NCBI GenBank assembly: GCA_905221605.1
Contig: CAJNDS010002541.1
Span: 242,501 to 304,500, forward strand
DNA length: 62,000 nucleotides
Direction: 5' to 3'
Source: Symbiodinium natans
Lineage: Eukaryota > Sar > Dinophyceae > Suessiales > Symbiodiniaceae
A program made the position numbers and the translations under genes. This document shows, piece after piece, positions 42,761 through 53,936 of the stretch. Position 1 is the stretch's first letter, and each line of letters opens with the position of its first letter. The notes under the pieces were generated by a model that saw only the letters and a list, made by a program, of their open reading frames with translations, made no database searches and was not told the DNA's origin.

Positions 42761-43025
42761 AGAGAGAGAGAGAGAGCGACTCTAGCCCAAACTCGCGCAG
42801 ACAGCACTCTTTCATCCCAAAGGAAAACCCTGAAGCCTAAAGCCCAAGACGAAAGGGTCGCAAAGGTTGGCGAAGTCTGCCCATATCTGAGCCTGAAAGG
42901 AGCTTCAACACGACCCGGTTCGTTGCAAACAACGTTCCCAAGAGGTACACTGCGTATACAGTGAAGGGAGTGCTGGGGGCAGCCCTTGGACTTGCAAGCT
43001 TTGCCACACAGAGCATTTGCAAACC

Positions 43026-43690
43026 GTGATCGTGAAAGGGGTGGTGGTTAGCACGCAAGCCGTGAGTGAGAAAAGTGCTGGCCAGCGAAGCTTTTACCTG
43101 CACAGCTGTCAACCCTGAAAGGAGTGGTGGCTAGCAAAGCCTTCGCCTGCAAAGCCGTTAACCCTGAAAGGAGTGGTGTCTAGTAGGGCCTTCACCTGCA
43201 AAGACGTTAGCCCTCAAAGGAGTGGCGGCTAGCAAGGCTTTCAAGCGCGAAGCCGTGGACCCTGAAAGGAGTGGTGGTTAGCAATGCTTTCACCTGCAAA
43301 GCCGTGGTCTCTGAAAGAAGTGGTGGCTAGCGAAGCTTTCACTTGCAATGCCGCTAACCTTGAAAGCTAGCAAGGAATTCACCTGCAAAGCCGTGGACCC
43401 TGAAATGAGTGGTGGCTAGCAAAGCTTTCACGCGCAATGCCGCTAACCTGGAAAGGAGTGCTGGCTAGCAAAACTTTGAGAGGAGTTCTGGCCTGAAAGG
43501 AGTGATGGCTAGCAAGTCCTTCACCTGCAAAGCGAAAGGCGTGGTGGCTCACAAGCAAAGCCCTCGTCTGCAAATCCGTGAACCTTGAAAAGAGTGGTGG
43601 CTAGCAAGGCCTTCACCTGCAAAGCCGTGAACCCTGAAAGGAGTGGCGGCGAGCAAGCCCTTCACCTGCAAAGCCATGCCCTGCTGGTGA
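43026..43690. repeat. 49-bp minisatellite, about a dozen units
   Basis: The motif ccctgaaaggagtggtgg starts at 43113, 43162, 43211, 43260 and 43309, exactly 49 bp apart, and continues with some shortened units to about 43690. Each unit also has ctagcaaggctttcacctg and caaagccgtg. Because 49 is not a multiple of 3, no single frame encodes a protein repeat. Confidence 0.92.
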
Positions 43691-44263
43691 TTCGCCTGTC
43701 TGCGTTCCTGTATAGAGTACCGAATTGAACCCTCATGAATGCATGTAGCTAAACAGCTTTCGGCAAGGTAGGGGACACAAGTTGTTGACAAGTCGAACCG
43801 AATTGAAGCTGCGGTGTAGAAGTGAGCTGCGTGACACCTGTTTAAAGTGATTGCCTTGAGTGCGTTGAAGGAGCTTGAAGTTGAGAAGCATACGTCACTT
43901 GCTTGTTGTTTGGCTTTCGTTCTGCTTGCTACAATGGAGCGCTTTACGCGACCCACGGCCCCTGGCTGCTTCAGTGAGTCAGCACTCGCGCCTATCCAAC
44001 TGGCTCTTGATTGACATGTGCTCTTCCAGGTTGGCGAGATTTGCGTGTAAGCGACATGGAAAAATGGCGCACCCTTGCAGCCTTGGAGGCCTGAGCAGAG
44101 TGGGGAGATACATGAGGTGCATGTTTCAAACGAGTCCCATGAAGAACTCAACAGTGCATCACAGACTCCCCTGCGCCTTGCAAATCCACAACTTGGCTAA
44201 CTACTGTGAGGGAGTGCCGTTGGACGTGATCTTGCAAGACGTGCTACCTGGGTTCGAGTCTTC

Positions 44264-44705
44264 GACCGAGATGGCCGGGCTCCAGAGATTTGTTGCGCGG
44301 TTGTCTTCGTTTTTTTGACCAAGCTGTGCCGGCATGTGTTTTCGTATCCTTAGCTCTGACCCTCAACTTTTCGAATCTCCTGAATTTGGTTTAGTGGCCA
44401 AGCGAAGACCTTTTATGGAAGTTTCCGCGAGTGGTCTGGCCATGAAAAAGCGTCCAGCTGCTACGCGCTAGTCGAGTCTGATGTGCGCATGAGATCATCG
44501 ACGAAGCATTGCAGACTTGTGACTAGAATCAGACACTCTCTGTAGATTTGCGCTAAGTAGCTGGCAATTCACACTTTCAGGAAGTCGGTGCTGGCTGCGT
44601 TTAGATGCAGGGAAAGGTTGTCAATGTTTTGCAGTTGTCCGGATCTCCTACCAGCAGTAGAAACGCATCCCACAGGCATTTCGAGTTCTGGATGACGTGG
44701 AAGCT
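44264..44705. repeat. 442-bp direct repeat, copy 1
   Basis: It matches 45320-45761 over its full length with only scattered substitutions and the same overall length. The offset between copies is 1056 bp. It contains no recognised gene. The 614 bp between the copies (44706-45319) is also without recognised genes, as is 43691-44263. Confidence 0.85.
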
Positions 44706-45319
44706 ACTTGTAGGTCGTGCAACACTGGAGCCGGAAGGCCGTTCCACAATTGACCGACAATCCCACGCGATGAAGTCTACGCGTGCAAGACCTGTACCAT
44801 CCACTCAAGGCTCTTTGCTATGCACGATATGGTGTTCGATTTTCGTTTTCATGGCCGCTTACGCGTAGCTCCAAACGCCGAAGAAACCGTATCACTGTTG
44901 AAGCCCAAGCTGAGTTTCAGAACATCAACAGACCAAAGCGAACAATGCCATTGTCCAAACACGAAGTGGCCAAAATGAGTTCTTCTTATCTTCAGCTCCC
45001 CAAAAGCGACGTAAAACATTCAGAGCACCCAAAGGCATGACTGCATCCGGAGACCTTCCTATAGTTTGCGAAAGTAGCTACGGCAGAAGCAACTGGGAAC
45101 ACGGCTTCAGGCAGCAGTGGCCCCAGAGACGATCGGCCAACGTCGAGCCCTCGGGAGGAAATCGTGGCAGAAGGCATGAGTGCAGACAACCATCCAAGGT
45201 CTGGAAGGTGGAGCAACAGGCGCAGGGACTTCGCCAAAGGTACGTTTTCTCCGAAGACTCCCGGTTTCATGAAGTAAGAGGTTGTGAGTTTCTTTGGCAC
45301 AGGGTGGTGAGGAGCCCTT

Positions 45320-45761
45320 GGCCGAGAAGGCCAGGCTCCAGAGATTTGTTGCGGGGTTGTCTTCGTTTTTTTGACCAGGCTGTGCCTGCGTGTGTTTTCG
45401 TATCCTTAGCTCTGACCCTCACTTTTTCGACTCTCCTGAATTTGGTTTAGTGGCCAAGCGAAGACCTTTTATGGAAGTTTCCGCGAGTGGTCTGGCCATG
45501 AAAAAGCGTTCAGCTAATGCGCGTTAGTCGAGTCTGATGTGCGCATGATATCATCGACGAAGCATAACAGACTTGTGACTAGAATCAGAGACTCTCTGTA
45601 GATTTGCTCGAAGTAGCTGGCAATTCACATTTTCAGGAAGTCGGTGCTGGCTGCGTTTAGATGCAGGGAAAGGTTGTCAATGTTTTGCAGTTGTCCTGAT
45701 CTCCTACCAGCAGTAGAAACGCATCCCACAGGCATTTGGAGTTCTGGATGACGTGGAAGCT
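45320..45761. repeat. 442-bp direct repeat, copy 2
   Basis: This is the second copy of the block at 44264-44705, in the same orientation. No target-site duplication or terminal inverted repeat was seen at its edges, so a local duplication is likelier than a transposon. Confidence 0.85.
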
Positions 45762-46029
45762 CACATAGAGCGGAATGCATAGGTTCAGAATAGAAGGAAA
45801 CCAAAAAATCCATACCATTGTGGCATCCCTTGTAGTGTTGTTCAGTCAGTGTTGCTCTAAGCTAGTCAGGCCGGCGCAACGGTTTCAGCTTTGTGCCTTC
45901 CGCCTGGGTCCACTGGTTCCTTGTAGGTTTGCTGCGAATGGTGTGGCCAAAATGAAGCCCAAACAACGTCAGAGGCTGGCGCGCTGTGTGTGTCGAGCGT
46001 GCAGTATGACCGCCTGTCTCATCCATCAG

Positions 46030-46620
46030 GGCTGGATGCTCTGCTTGACGTGCTGGGATCTCATTGTGCGCTTACGAACCTTCAGACTTCGGCGCTCCGC
46101 GTTTCGAAATGGTCAGGCCTGGAGGCGTGGACAGATGAGAACATCGAGGCCTTCAAGTAGGGCTGATGGAGCTCAGGGGTTGCGTTGTGTTCTTCCGGGC
46201 ATTTGTTGTGGAGGAGCAAGCGCTCATTGAAGGCGAGAGAAGGCCAGCTTGCGTTCAGACGGGCCTGCGACAATTGCTTATTGTTCCGTTTAGCTTTTTT
46301 TGCAGGAAGACAACGATCTGCGCCTGCTGTGTCAAGGCCGGCACGGCGCCAAGCACGGTGGAAATTCTAGGCCTTTTGACCGCGGGACGCTCCTGTCGTT
46401 CGTGACTCCCTGCGTTTTGGAACGTTTTGTCGCAGATGACAGGTGGCGCCTCAAGGAAACCGCAACCGGTCCACAGAAACGGCGCATTTAGGTTATCACC
46501 AATGACGGGGTTCACTTTCAAGGACGTTTCTGAAGGGAAGGCTTCGGAGTGGTACCAGATTCCAAAAGTAATTTTCACGTCTGTGCACATTGTGGGAAGT
46601 CGTGCTTTTGCCACAGCCAG
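46030..46620 (+). CDS. Unrecognised multi-exon gene fragment
   Basis: Two exon candidates have clear borders. The first, 46030-46148, follows catcag and reads LDALLDVLGSHCALTNLQ, then ALRVSKWSGLEAWTDENIE, and is followed by a GC donor. The second, 46306-46336, follows tttttgcag and reads EDNDLRLLCQ, with a GC donor. Between them the frame at about 46175-46250 reads FRAFVVEEQALIEGER and may be a further exon. The sequence looks like an ordinary soluble protein, but I recognise no family. Exon order and direction suggest one + strand gene. Confidence 0.4.
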
Positions 46621-46869
46621 GTTTTCTTTCTGGAAAAAACGTGGTCCCGCCACAGTCAGTCCAGCGCGCGTTTTGGCCAGAATCATGCTCCCGCCAGTGC
46701 ACATCTCGGCCTGAACGTGTGGTTTTGGGAGCTTCGGGGGTGCTCTTGTCTCGCCCAAGTAAGGTTTCTGGGGCCTGGGTTTTCGGATTTCGCTTGGAGA
46801 ATTTGATTAAAAAAACATGTGAAGCAGGTCAATAAGCCAGTGGTGCATCATTGTCCTTGTCATAAGTCT

Positions 46870-47850
46870 GCTCTACACCCCAAAAACCAAAACCGTGAAA
46901 CACTTTTTTCCTAGGCAGTACACCAAAAGGATTTTTAGACCCTAGAGCACCCTAAACCATCAAACAAGAGCAAAAATCCCTTTCACTACACCTACTGTAA
47001 ACCCTAGAGCCCTAGATATCCCGAAACCCTAAACCCGAAAACTGCTTGAATCTTCAAGCATCAAAACCTTAAAGCCTGCGAAATCCTAAGCCCTAAACCT
47101 GGCGAAACCTTAACACCGGTCAACCCTGAAAACCATACATTTCACATCCTACAAAACCGCAAGCCCTGCAAAACCCTAAGCCCTCAACCCTAAACCCTAA
47201 ACAAACCTTAGCCCTAAACCAAGACAACTTAAACATTTAAAACCTGAACCGTAACCCCTAGCCCACACAGAGGCACAAAGTTCCGCAAAACGGACCCCGC
47301 GCTGTAGATCCTAAATTCCCTAAGCCTTCAACCCTAGAGCACCCTAAATCCCAAACCTTAAGAAACCCTAAGGTCTAAAGAGCCCGGAACCCTGAACCAC
47401 ACAAAACCCTGATCCGTGAAACGCCTGAAGCCCCAAACCTTAAAACGTGCTGAACTTTAAACCGTTAAGACACTCACAGCCTCAGCACTTAACCGCTCGT
47501 AACACCAAATCCCCCAAGAACTAAACCCTCCGCCCTAAACCTGGATACCTTAGAACCCAAAATCCTACAATGCTTTACACCGTAAATTTTCAGACGCCCT
47601 GAGCGCCCAAAAGCACTAAACTGAAAACCATGAAAACTTCAAAACAACCTTAAACGGTGAAATCTAAACCTTAAAGAGTTTAAACCATTAACCGGAACAG
47701 CCGAAACCCTAACCCCAAAACGCCCTGATTCCTAAACCCTGAAAACCCTTAACCCCCTCAAAACCATGAGCCCCCAAATTCGTAAACCACCATGGGAAAA
47801 ACGTTAATCCGACCCTAATTCCTTAAAAACGAAACCCATAAACCGAGCGG
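46870..47850. repeat. Degenerate telomere-like array (accctaaa type)
   Basis: The string aaaccctaa and variants (accctaag, aaaccttaa, aaccctgaa) recur every 7-20 bp across about 1 kb in one orientation. Exact CCCTAAA tandem copies appear only briefly (around 47195-47215). It reads as an old, strongly diverged interstitial telomere-type array. There is no coding content. Confidence 0.85.
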
Positions 47851-50800
47851 TTCATGTCATTTTCGACTCCCGCAGATGGTTTGGTTCAGGTGTTCTGGCA
47901 GAAATACGGTACGCCCAAAATCTAAATTAATCGGTATGTAGTCGCTGAGTAATAGTGGCTTAGTGTTTCATTTTATTTCTAAATCACACTTGCTCCTCAC
48001 ATTTTCTCAGGGACGCAACGGGAACACACGATACCTGGACGTTCTCAAAATGTCAAAAACTGAATATTTTTCTGAAAAATCGAGTTTCCTTAAAAGCACC
48101 CTTAATCCAGAACCACCCTTTTTGAGCCATCGCATCGAGCACATAGGACAGGACTGCCTGATCAGCAAAAAACGCAGGCCCCATTGCAAGCAACCCGTGC
48201 ATGCTCTGGAGCGCTTCGGTAGACGATGACATTTCGAAAAGCATCGAGCTTGAATGACTCCATCAGTTGTTTCAGACCACAGAAAGCATCTGAAAGAATG
48301 GCCTGATTGCCTGCGCTACTTCTTTCAAAATTAGATTCGGAATCGCTGCGCACATTTGTGAGCAGTGTTCATGGTTGTGGAGATACACTGACAGAATTGG
48401 TTGCCAGTTCTGGCGCCGATTCCACTTCAGTCCGGCACGTGGGCAGGCGGTGAAGAGCTGGTGGCTGGGAAGCTCCTCGCTCAGTTGTGCTGTTAAAGGC
48501 AAGACATTTCTTGTTGCTTGGGGTCTAGATTCTGGGACTCAAGAATCCAGTTGCGAAGATGGGTCGTGGTCTAGGGACAATAGCGTTGATACATGTTTGA
48601 GGCCTGGGGCTTGCTAAGAACGGTGTTTTTTGCTTAGGCCAAGTCCCGACCTTGAATCTTCAAGCCTCAAGCGCAAAAGGAAACTGTGATTTACCACAGA
48701 CTAGCTTGTTCATACAGCTACACCTTGTATAGTCTACGTTGCCAACTATGTTTTCATTCTGCAGTGCTAGCTGACAACAAGCCCCGGCCCAATGGTGGCA
48801 GAGGGCCAGAGCGTCGTACGGGTAGCTGTCTCCGTGCTATATAGCACCACGGGTTAAACGTTGTCGTTCAGGGTGTCGTGCTAACGCTTAGCTGCTTGCT
48901 CGCATCCTCTGCTTGCAGCTGGATTGTGACCTCTTGTTCAGTGTGCCTGTTTCACAGAAACAAGCAACAAACACGTTGGGATGCGCTCTATGAGACTGTC
49001 CGAGGCGGAGCGCGCTGAAAGACCTTAGCCAGAACTCGAAAAAAGCGCATTTGCAAGGGTTGTTCAGTATCACTTAATTGCGGACGCTCGTCCAGGGCGG
49101 ATGCCAGACAAGTGTTAATGACGCAGCACAGAAGCTTGGCCCACGTGACGAAGCGGAGATTGCTGCAGGTTTTCTACGAATGCTCGTGTGACTCGTGTGC
49201 GTCACAAAGAAAAACAAGCAAGTGAAGCTTTTGATTAAGATGCTTGCACATGTCTACATGCTTCATGTCCATTGGCATGGTTGACTTGACCGAACAAAAG
49301 CAGCAACGGTAGCCATGGGCCATCAAAGTGTGGGAAATGTTCTGGTCATGAAGAATGGCTTCCGATATGAGGCTGGATGCCAAAGCATGAGTCGTTGTCC
49401 GCTGCATCGATTCGCAGGTTTTTGTTGCTTAGCCAACAGCATGTTTTAGTTGCCTGTCCGCTCGTCCAGTGCGGTCACTAACACGCGCGGCAGGGCTGTT
49501 GCCGACTGCAAGATGGATGTGTGGTGCTCCAGCCACGGCCTTTCAAAGAAGGCGTCTGAACACATGTGCCAAGCGCTGCCAGCTGCTCAGGCCCGTGCAC
49601 GTCTACAGCCATGACGGCCGAGATGGACGGCGGCGCTCGCGGGCGCCTTGCGTTAAAACATGGTTGGGGGAATGGCAAGACCGTTCAATTGTTCGCGACG
49701 CCAGGGCGCGCGCGACTTGAAACTGGATTGGATACGGCTCAAGTTTGAGGACTCGGGTCTGCCTGTGCAGCATGAAGTGGCTTGCAGAATTGTTCCAGCA
49801 CATCATGCCCAGGATATTGACCTCATCAAGCCTTTGCCGCGGGTTGGGAACGTCAGAACGCACAAGGCTCGCCTGCACATGTCGAGTTTTGTGGGCTGCC
49901 AAAAAGGCTGAGTGCTTCTGCTTGCCTCGATTCTTGTGTGCATCATTTGCCCTCCGGGTGCATTGTGTTTCCGGCCGGAGGTAGCAACGGCCCCTAAAGA
50001 TGTTTCGCAATCAATACCCGCCGGTAGCTTGAGACAATTTCTTGCACGCACTACTGCAAGACAATGACACACCAGCGAGGACTCTGAAGTTTTATCTTGC
50101 CTCCAAGCTTTTGCCTCAAAGCCATCGTCTGAGTGGCAAGTTTTGAGGCAAGAAACCAATGGCGCATTTTTCGGCGTGTCGGGGCAGACAGCAAGAAGTG
50201 ACAGACCTTCGCTGGCTCATCTTCCGCAACAGTCTTGCAGTCGCAAGGCTTTCTTGGGCATTCGGTGCAGGGACGGTACGCGACACTCATGAATGATGAG
50301 CCTCAACTTCGAAGACAGCTTTAAGGGGGCTCCGGGTTGATAAAGCACCGAACCGGAAAACCCGTTTTGTGTTTGCTGGGCCTGGCATCGCCTTTTTCGC
50401 TTGCCGGAAACTCCAGCTTACCTGCCGGCGGCGTGGTTCGCTGATCTACACGTGGCACGGAGTTCTTGAACCTGGGCTTGGTTTTGGGCCGTTCATGTAC
50501 AGCCTACATGTTTACAAAGGGAAAGAAAGAGGTGTTTTGGCAAACGTTCCCTGGCTGTAGAAGACATGAATTGTGGAGCAGACAAGTTCCAACAGACTCC
50601 ACTTACGGGGAGATGAGCATCATTACATGACTGGTTCATCACGGTGGGCATGATTATGGCTAAGACGAACACCTTGCTTGAATTAGCTCAAGAATGTAGG
50701 TAGACTTTCTCAACAGTGAGCTCATTCACTCCTGCGCTGAACAACTCCCCTGTGCTGCTTACATTGTAGACCTTGGCTAAATCCGCAACTCGTTTCCACA

Positions 50801-51675
50801 AGCCCTGTCAAAGATGTGAAAACTTCACCCCCAAACCTATGGCAGGACATCCACCTTGGCGATAATCGACGACGAGTTGTTGTGGGTCAAAACCTCACGC
50901 TAAAGCGCGATCTGGTTTTTGCTAGGTGTGCAATCAACAAGAATGAGCGATCAGTAGGCAGAGAAAAAGAAGACAAAGAGGGGAGGAAGGCTGTACAACG
51001 TCCAACATAGGCAGGAACGCGGAAAAGCTGCAAGGAGCGCTTGCAATAAGGGAAAAAAGGAGAAGCCGGGCAGGAAACCCGTAGCTCTTGCCCCCTTGGC
51101 AACCCGGCAATTTGAAATCATTGTGCCAACATCTTGAGCTTTCCAGCGTCGCCGTAGAGAAGCCAGCACAGTGAGCCAGCACAGAAGCTACCTTCTGCAG
51201 GGCGGTGAGAAGGTTGCCCAGCCGGACCAGCTGCACCAGTTGCGTGCGGAGATCGGCAAAACGTGCACGGCGCAGACGGAAGCGGAGGTTGCTGGGCATT
51301 GCAGGACCTGCCGGCTCTTTTCGCTTTTCTGATTGCAGGAGTTCTTGCCCAAGCGGCGTGTGTTGCTCCATATCTATGACCTCGGCCAGGCAGACAGACA
51401 GCTGTCAGTCATAGTAGCAAGAGTGCGTAGGTATCAGGTTATCAGGTTACTGATTACCACTACGCATGTGCAGCACCGCTGGAATTTCCTGTAGGTGGCG
51501 GCATTGCGGATGTTAAATGAGGCCTTCCCTCACATACTTTCAGTTTTCATCGGATCCTGCATTCCTTTTCAAACTAGGTCTTCGCGCCACGGTGCCTCCC
51601 GGTGGGGGGCGCATTCCACTGTGGAGTGGAGGATCCGCTGCTTTAGCCCCCGCTTGCCTGATTGAAAGCTGACTG
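47851..51675. other. No recognised gene
   Basis: Frames are short and overlap on both strands. A possible exon near 51200-51290 (+) reads EKVAQPDQLHQLRAEIGKT after ctgcag, but the opposite strand is equally open there. A Lys/Glu-rich stretch near 50940-51000 is low complexity. Confidence 0.35.
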
Positions 51676-52295
51676 TTGGAGGTCGATGGCCTGGAATGGT
51701 GCTACGGCGGTACCGATAGCTGGTGGGCGATAGGGAACTGTGCCCATCTCAAATCTTGGCCGCTCACACCTGCAGAGCAGGTCGACACCAGGCATCGCTT
51801 GCGTAGAGCCCAAGCAATGCCCCGGCCATCACTACCGCCAAACCGCCCGAGACTTGCGTCGTAAATTGTTAAATGTTTTGGGGTGTTTTGCCATCAAAGG
51901 TCGATCTGGGCTGCACAGACCGGAGCCCGGCAACTGTTCTGCAAGTGTACTGCAAAGCCATGCCTTCATGGCTGCTAGTCATGATCATTTTCGTTACTGG
52001 TCAGCAGTTTGCTCAAGGAAGAGGTCGCTGAGATCATTGGGCAGATGTTGGAGGCGGAAAGAAAGCATGACCTCGGATGAGCGTGCGTTTCGACCTAAAT
52101 GTTGCCCCCAGGCATACGACCGACGCGAGTACGACCTGCTCACCTTCAATTGCTGTCATTTTGCCGATGACTTCGCAAGGACTGACGTCCTCGGAACAGG
52201 AGCATGACAATGCAGTGCAAACGCGTGCCAGGAGACTAGGCGTGAAAGGCATTCCAGGTGCGTGGGGATGCAAAACGTTGATGGAGTGCCCTTGA
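51676..52295 (+). CDS. PPPDE/DeSI-like cysteine peptidase gene, multi-exon
   Basis: PPPDE-superfamily proteins are papain-like thiol peptidases that include the deSUMOylating isopeptidases (DeSI). Pieces read in domain order on the + strand: about 51676-51720 (EVDGLEWCYGGT, the conserved N-terminal strand), about 51790-51850 (GIACVEPKQCPGHHYRQT, containing the catalytic-type His of GHxYR), about 52012-52075 (LLKEEVAEIIGQMLEAER), about 52113-52205 (YDRREYDLLTFNCCHFADDF, containing the nucleophile-type Cys in NCCHF) and about 52215-52290 (ARRLGVKGIPGAWGC, the usual C-terminal LGVGxIPxW). The pieces lie in different frames, so short introns or frameshifts separate them. Exact borders were not resolved. 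Both catalytic residues appear present. Substrate and location are unknown. Confidence 0.65.
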
Positions 52296-53936
52296 GTTAT
52301 CGCGCTCAAGGCTGGGTGTCCCTGCGCTTGGCCGCATGCCTCCAAGGCATCCAGGCATGTTGCAGCGTTTTGCGCTTGGCTTTTTCATGCCTGTCATGCC
52401 TGTCCTGCAACTTGTCATATCTTGTGATTGAGGTGGGCGCGCAGTGTTTTGGCAGACTCTGGCAGGCCGGTCCCCACGAATTGCCAACGATCCAAATCAC
52501 TTTTGCATCACCTAGGTGCATGCTGTTTCCGAGGCATAAGTCATGGAGACTGGCCATGGCCTTCCTCATTGACCCTCGGAGGTTGGTGCCTCATTCATAT
52601 GCAGATGCCAAGCGCTGTGTTCTTCAAGGAGAGTGGTAGTTGTAGTCGTAGTGCTGGTGCTGCTGCCGGTGCTGGTGCTGGTTGTAGTCGGAGTGATGGA
52701 GTAGTGTTCGTGGTGGCGGAGGGGTAGTGGCAGTGGTAGTGGGAGAGTTGTCTCGCAGCTCTAGTTTTGCGGAAGCTATGGGACGTGATGTCACTTCTGG
52801 AAGATGTTTGACACAAAGCCCGGAAGCCAGACCGCCAAAGCTGAACTGTGAATTCGACGCGTGAAGCCCTTCATTGCAATGGTTGAACCCTCAACCCTGA
52901 ACACTTAGACCAGGGCTCTAGATCTTAAACATGGTCCCCCCCTTATAATTGGTCTTGGGGGGGGGGGGGGGTGTTACTATTGGTCCGACCAATTCCCGGG
53001 ACCAATTTAGTGACAGTGGGAGGGGGGGGTCCACAATCTGATAACGGCGAGCAGCCCCCAGAAGTAGCAGCAGCATTGGGGGGGGGGGGGGGGGGGGGGC
53101 GGGGTATGTGGACAGCACAGAGAACGAGAAACACATTTCCATACTATTGCGAATAATAACAATATTTTTTTCATTATTTTCACTATGCTATTATTCAGTT
53201 TCCTTATTGTTAGTACTATCCTCAAAAGTAGATTGGTAGTACTTTCCTCAGAGGTAGCAGCAGCATTACACACGAGAACGAGAAGCACACTAATACGACT
53301 ATCTGTAATAAATTTTCTTGTTTATAATATTTCACAATGTATATTAGTGTTATGACAATGATTCGTATTATCATTACACAAAAAGCAATCATATTACTAA
53401 TCCAAATGACCAGAAGAATAAGAACACCGATCTTTCCCTAGCCTTCTAGGTGTTAGAGCCATCTTTCTTTGGCTGACGTGTCGGATCTTGGGCTGCAATC
53501 CAAAATTGTAAACATGTACTTTGTTTAAATGGCAGTACTTTGCAGCATAGTTCTCAAAAGTTGTTGTGACAAGACATGCCTTACACAATTCCGCCTCCCA
53601 CCCCCTTCCCCTCCTCCAATGGAGGCACCCCTTAGGCTCGGTTTGGGATGCCTTGGAGGAGGTGCAGGGCGCTAGGAGCTGCCTAATTCATGATCGCGCA
53701 GCCGGAGCAGCGTGTGAGCTGAGAGGCGTGTGTCATCCAGGGCCAGACCAGCGCGAAATCGTCACAACCCTGGGTGCCTTGGCTCGCAAGAAGTCCAATT
53801 TTCTTTTGTGATGCTTTTTCCTGTGTGGAGAGCGGACGTGCGTGGCATGTCACCATCATGTGCCCCACTGGGGGTTGCTGGGAGCTGTGCCTTACCTGCC
53901 CCATGCTCTGCGAGTGTTCTGTGAGGTACATGCTTG
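52296..53936. other. Low-complexity and repeat-rich spacer
   Basis: It contains a ggtagt/gctggt-rich patch at 52640-52740, G runs at about 52959-52971 and 53080-53100, and a duplicated block (gtagcagcagcatt then gagaacgagaarcac) at about 53060-53135 and 53254-53290. It also holds the second copy of the 63-bp dispersed repeat (53441-53503). No gene is recognised until the channel exon at 53937; earlier channel exons may lie here undetected. Confidence 0.5.

Noticed and set aside
43026-43690. CRISPR array or coding repeat protein
   Set aside because: Units of 49 bp are directly contiguous with no spacers, and the period is not a multiple of three.
44251-44262. tRNA B-box-like gggttcgagtc
   Set aside because: There is no matching A box or acceptor and anticodon stems at tRNA spacing.
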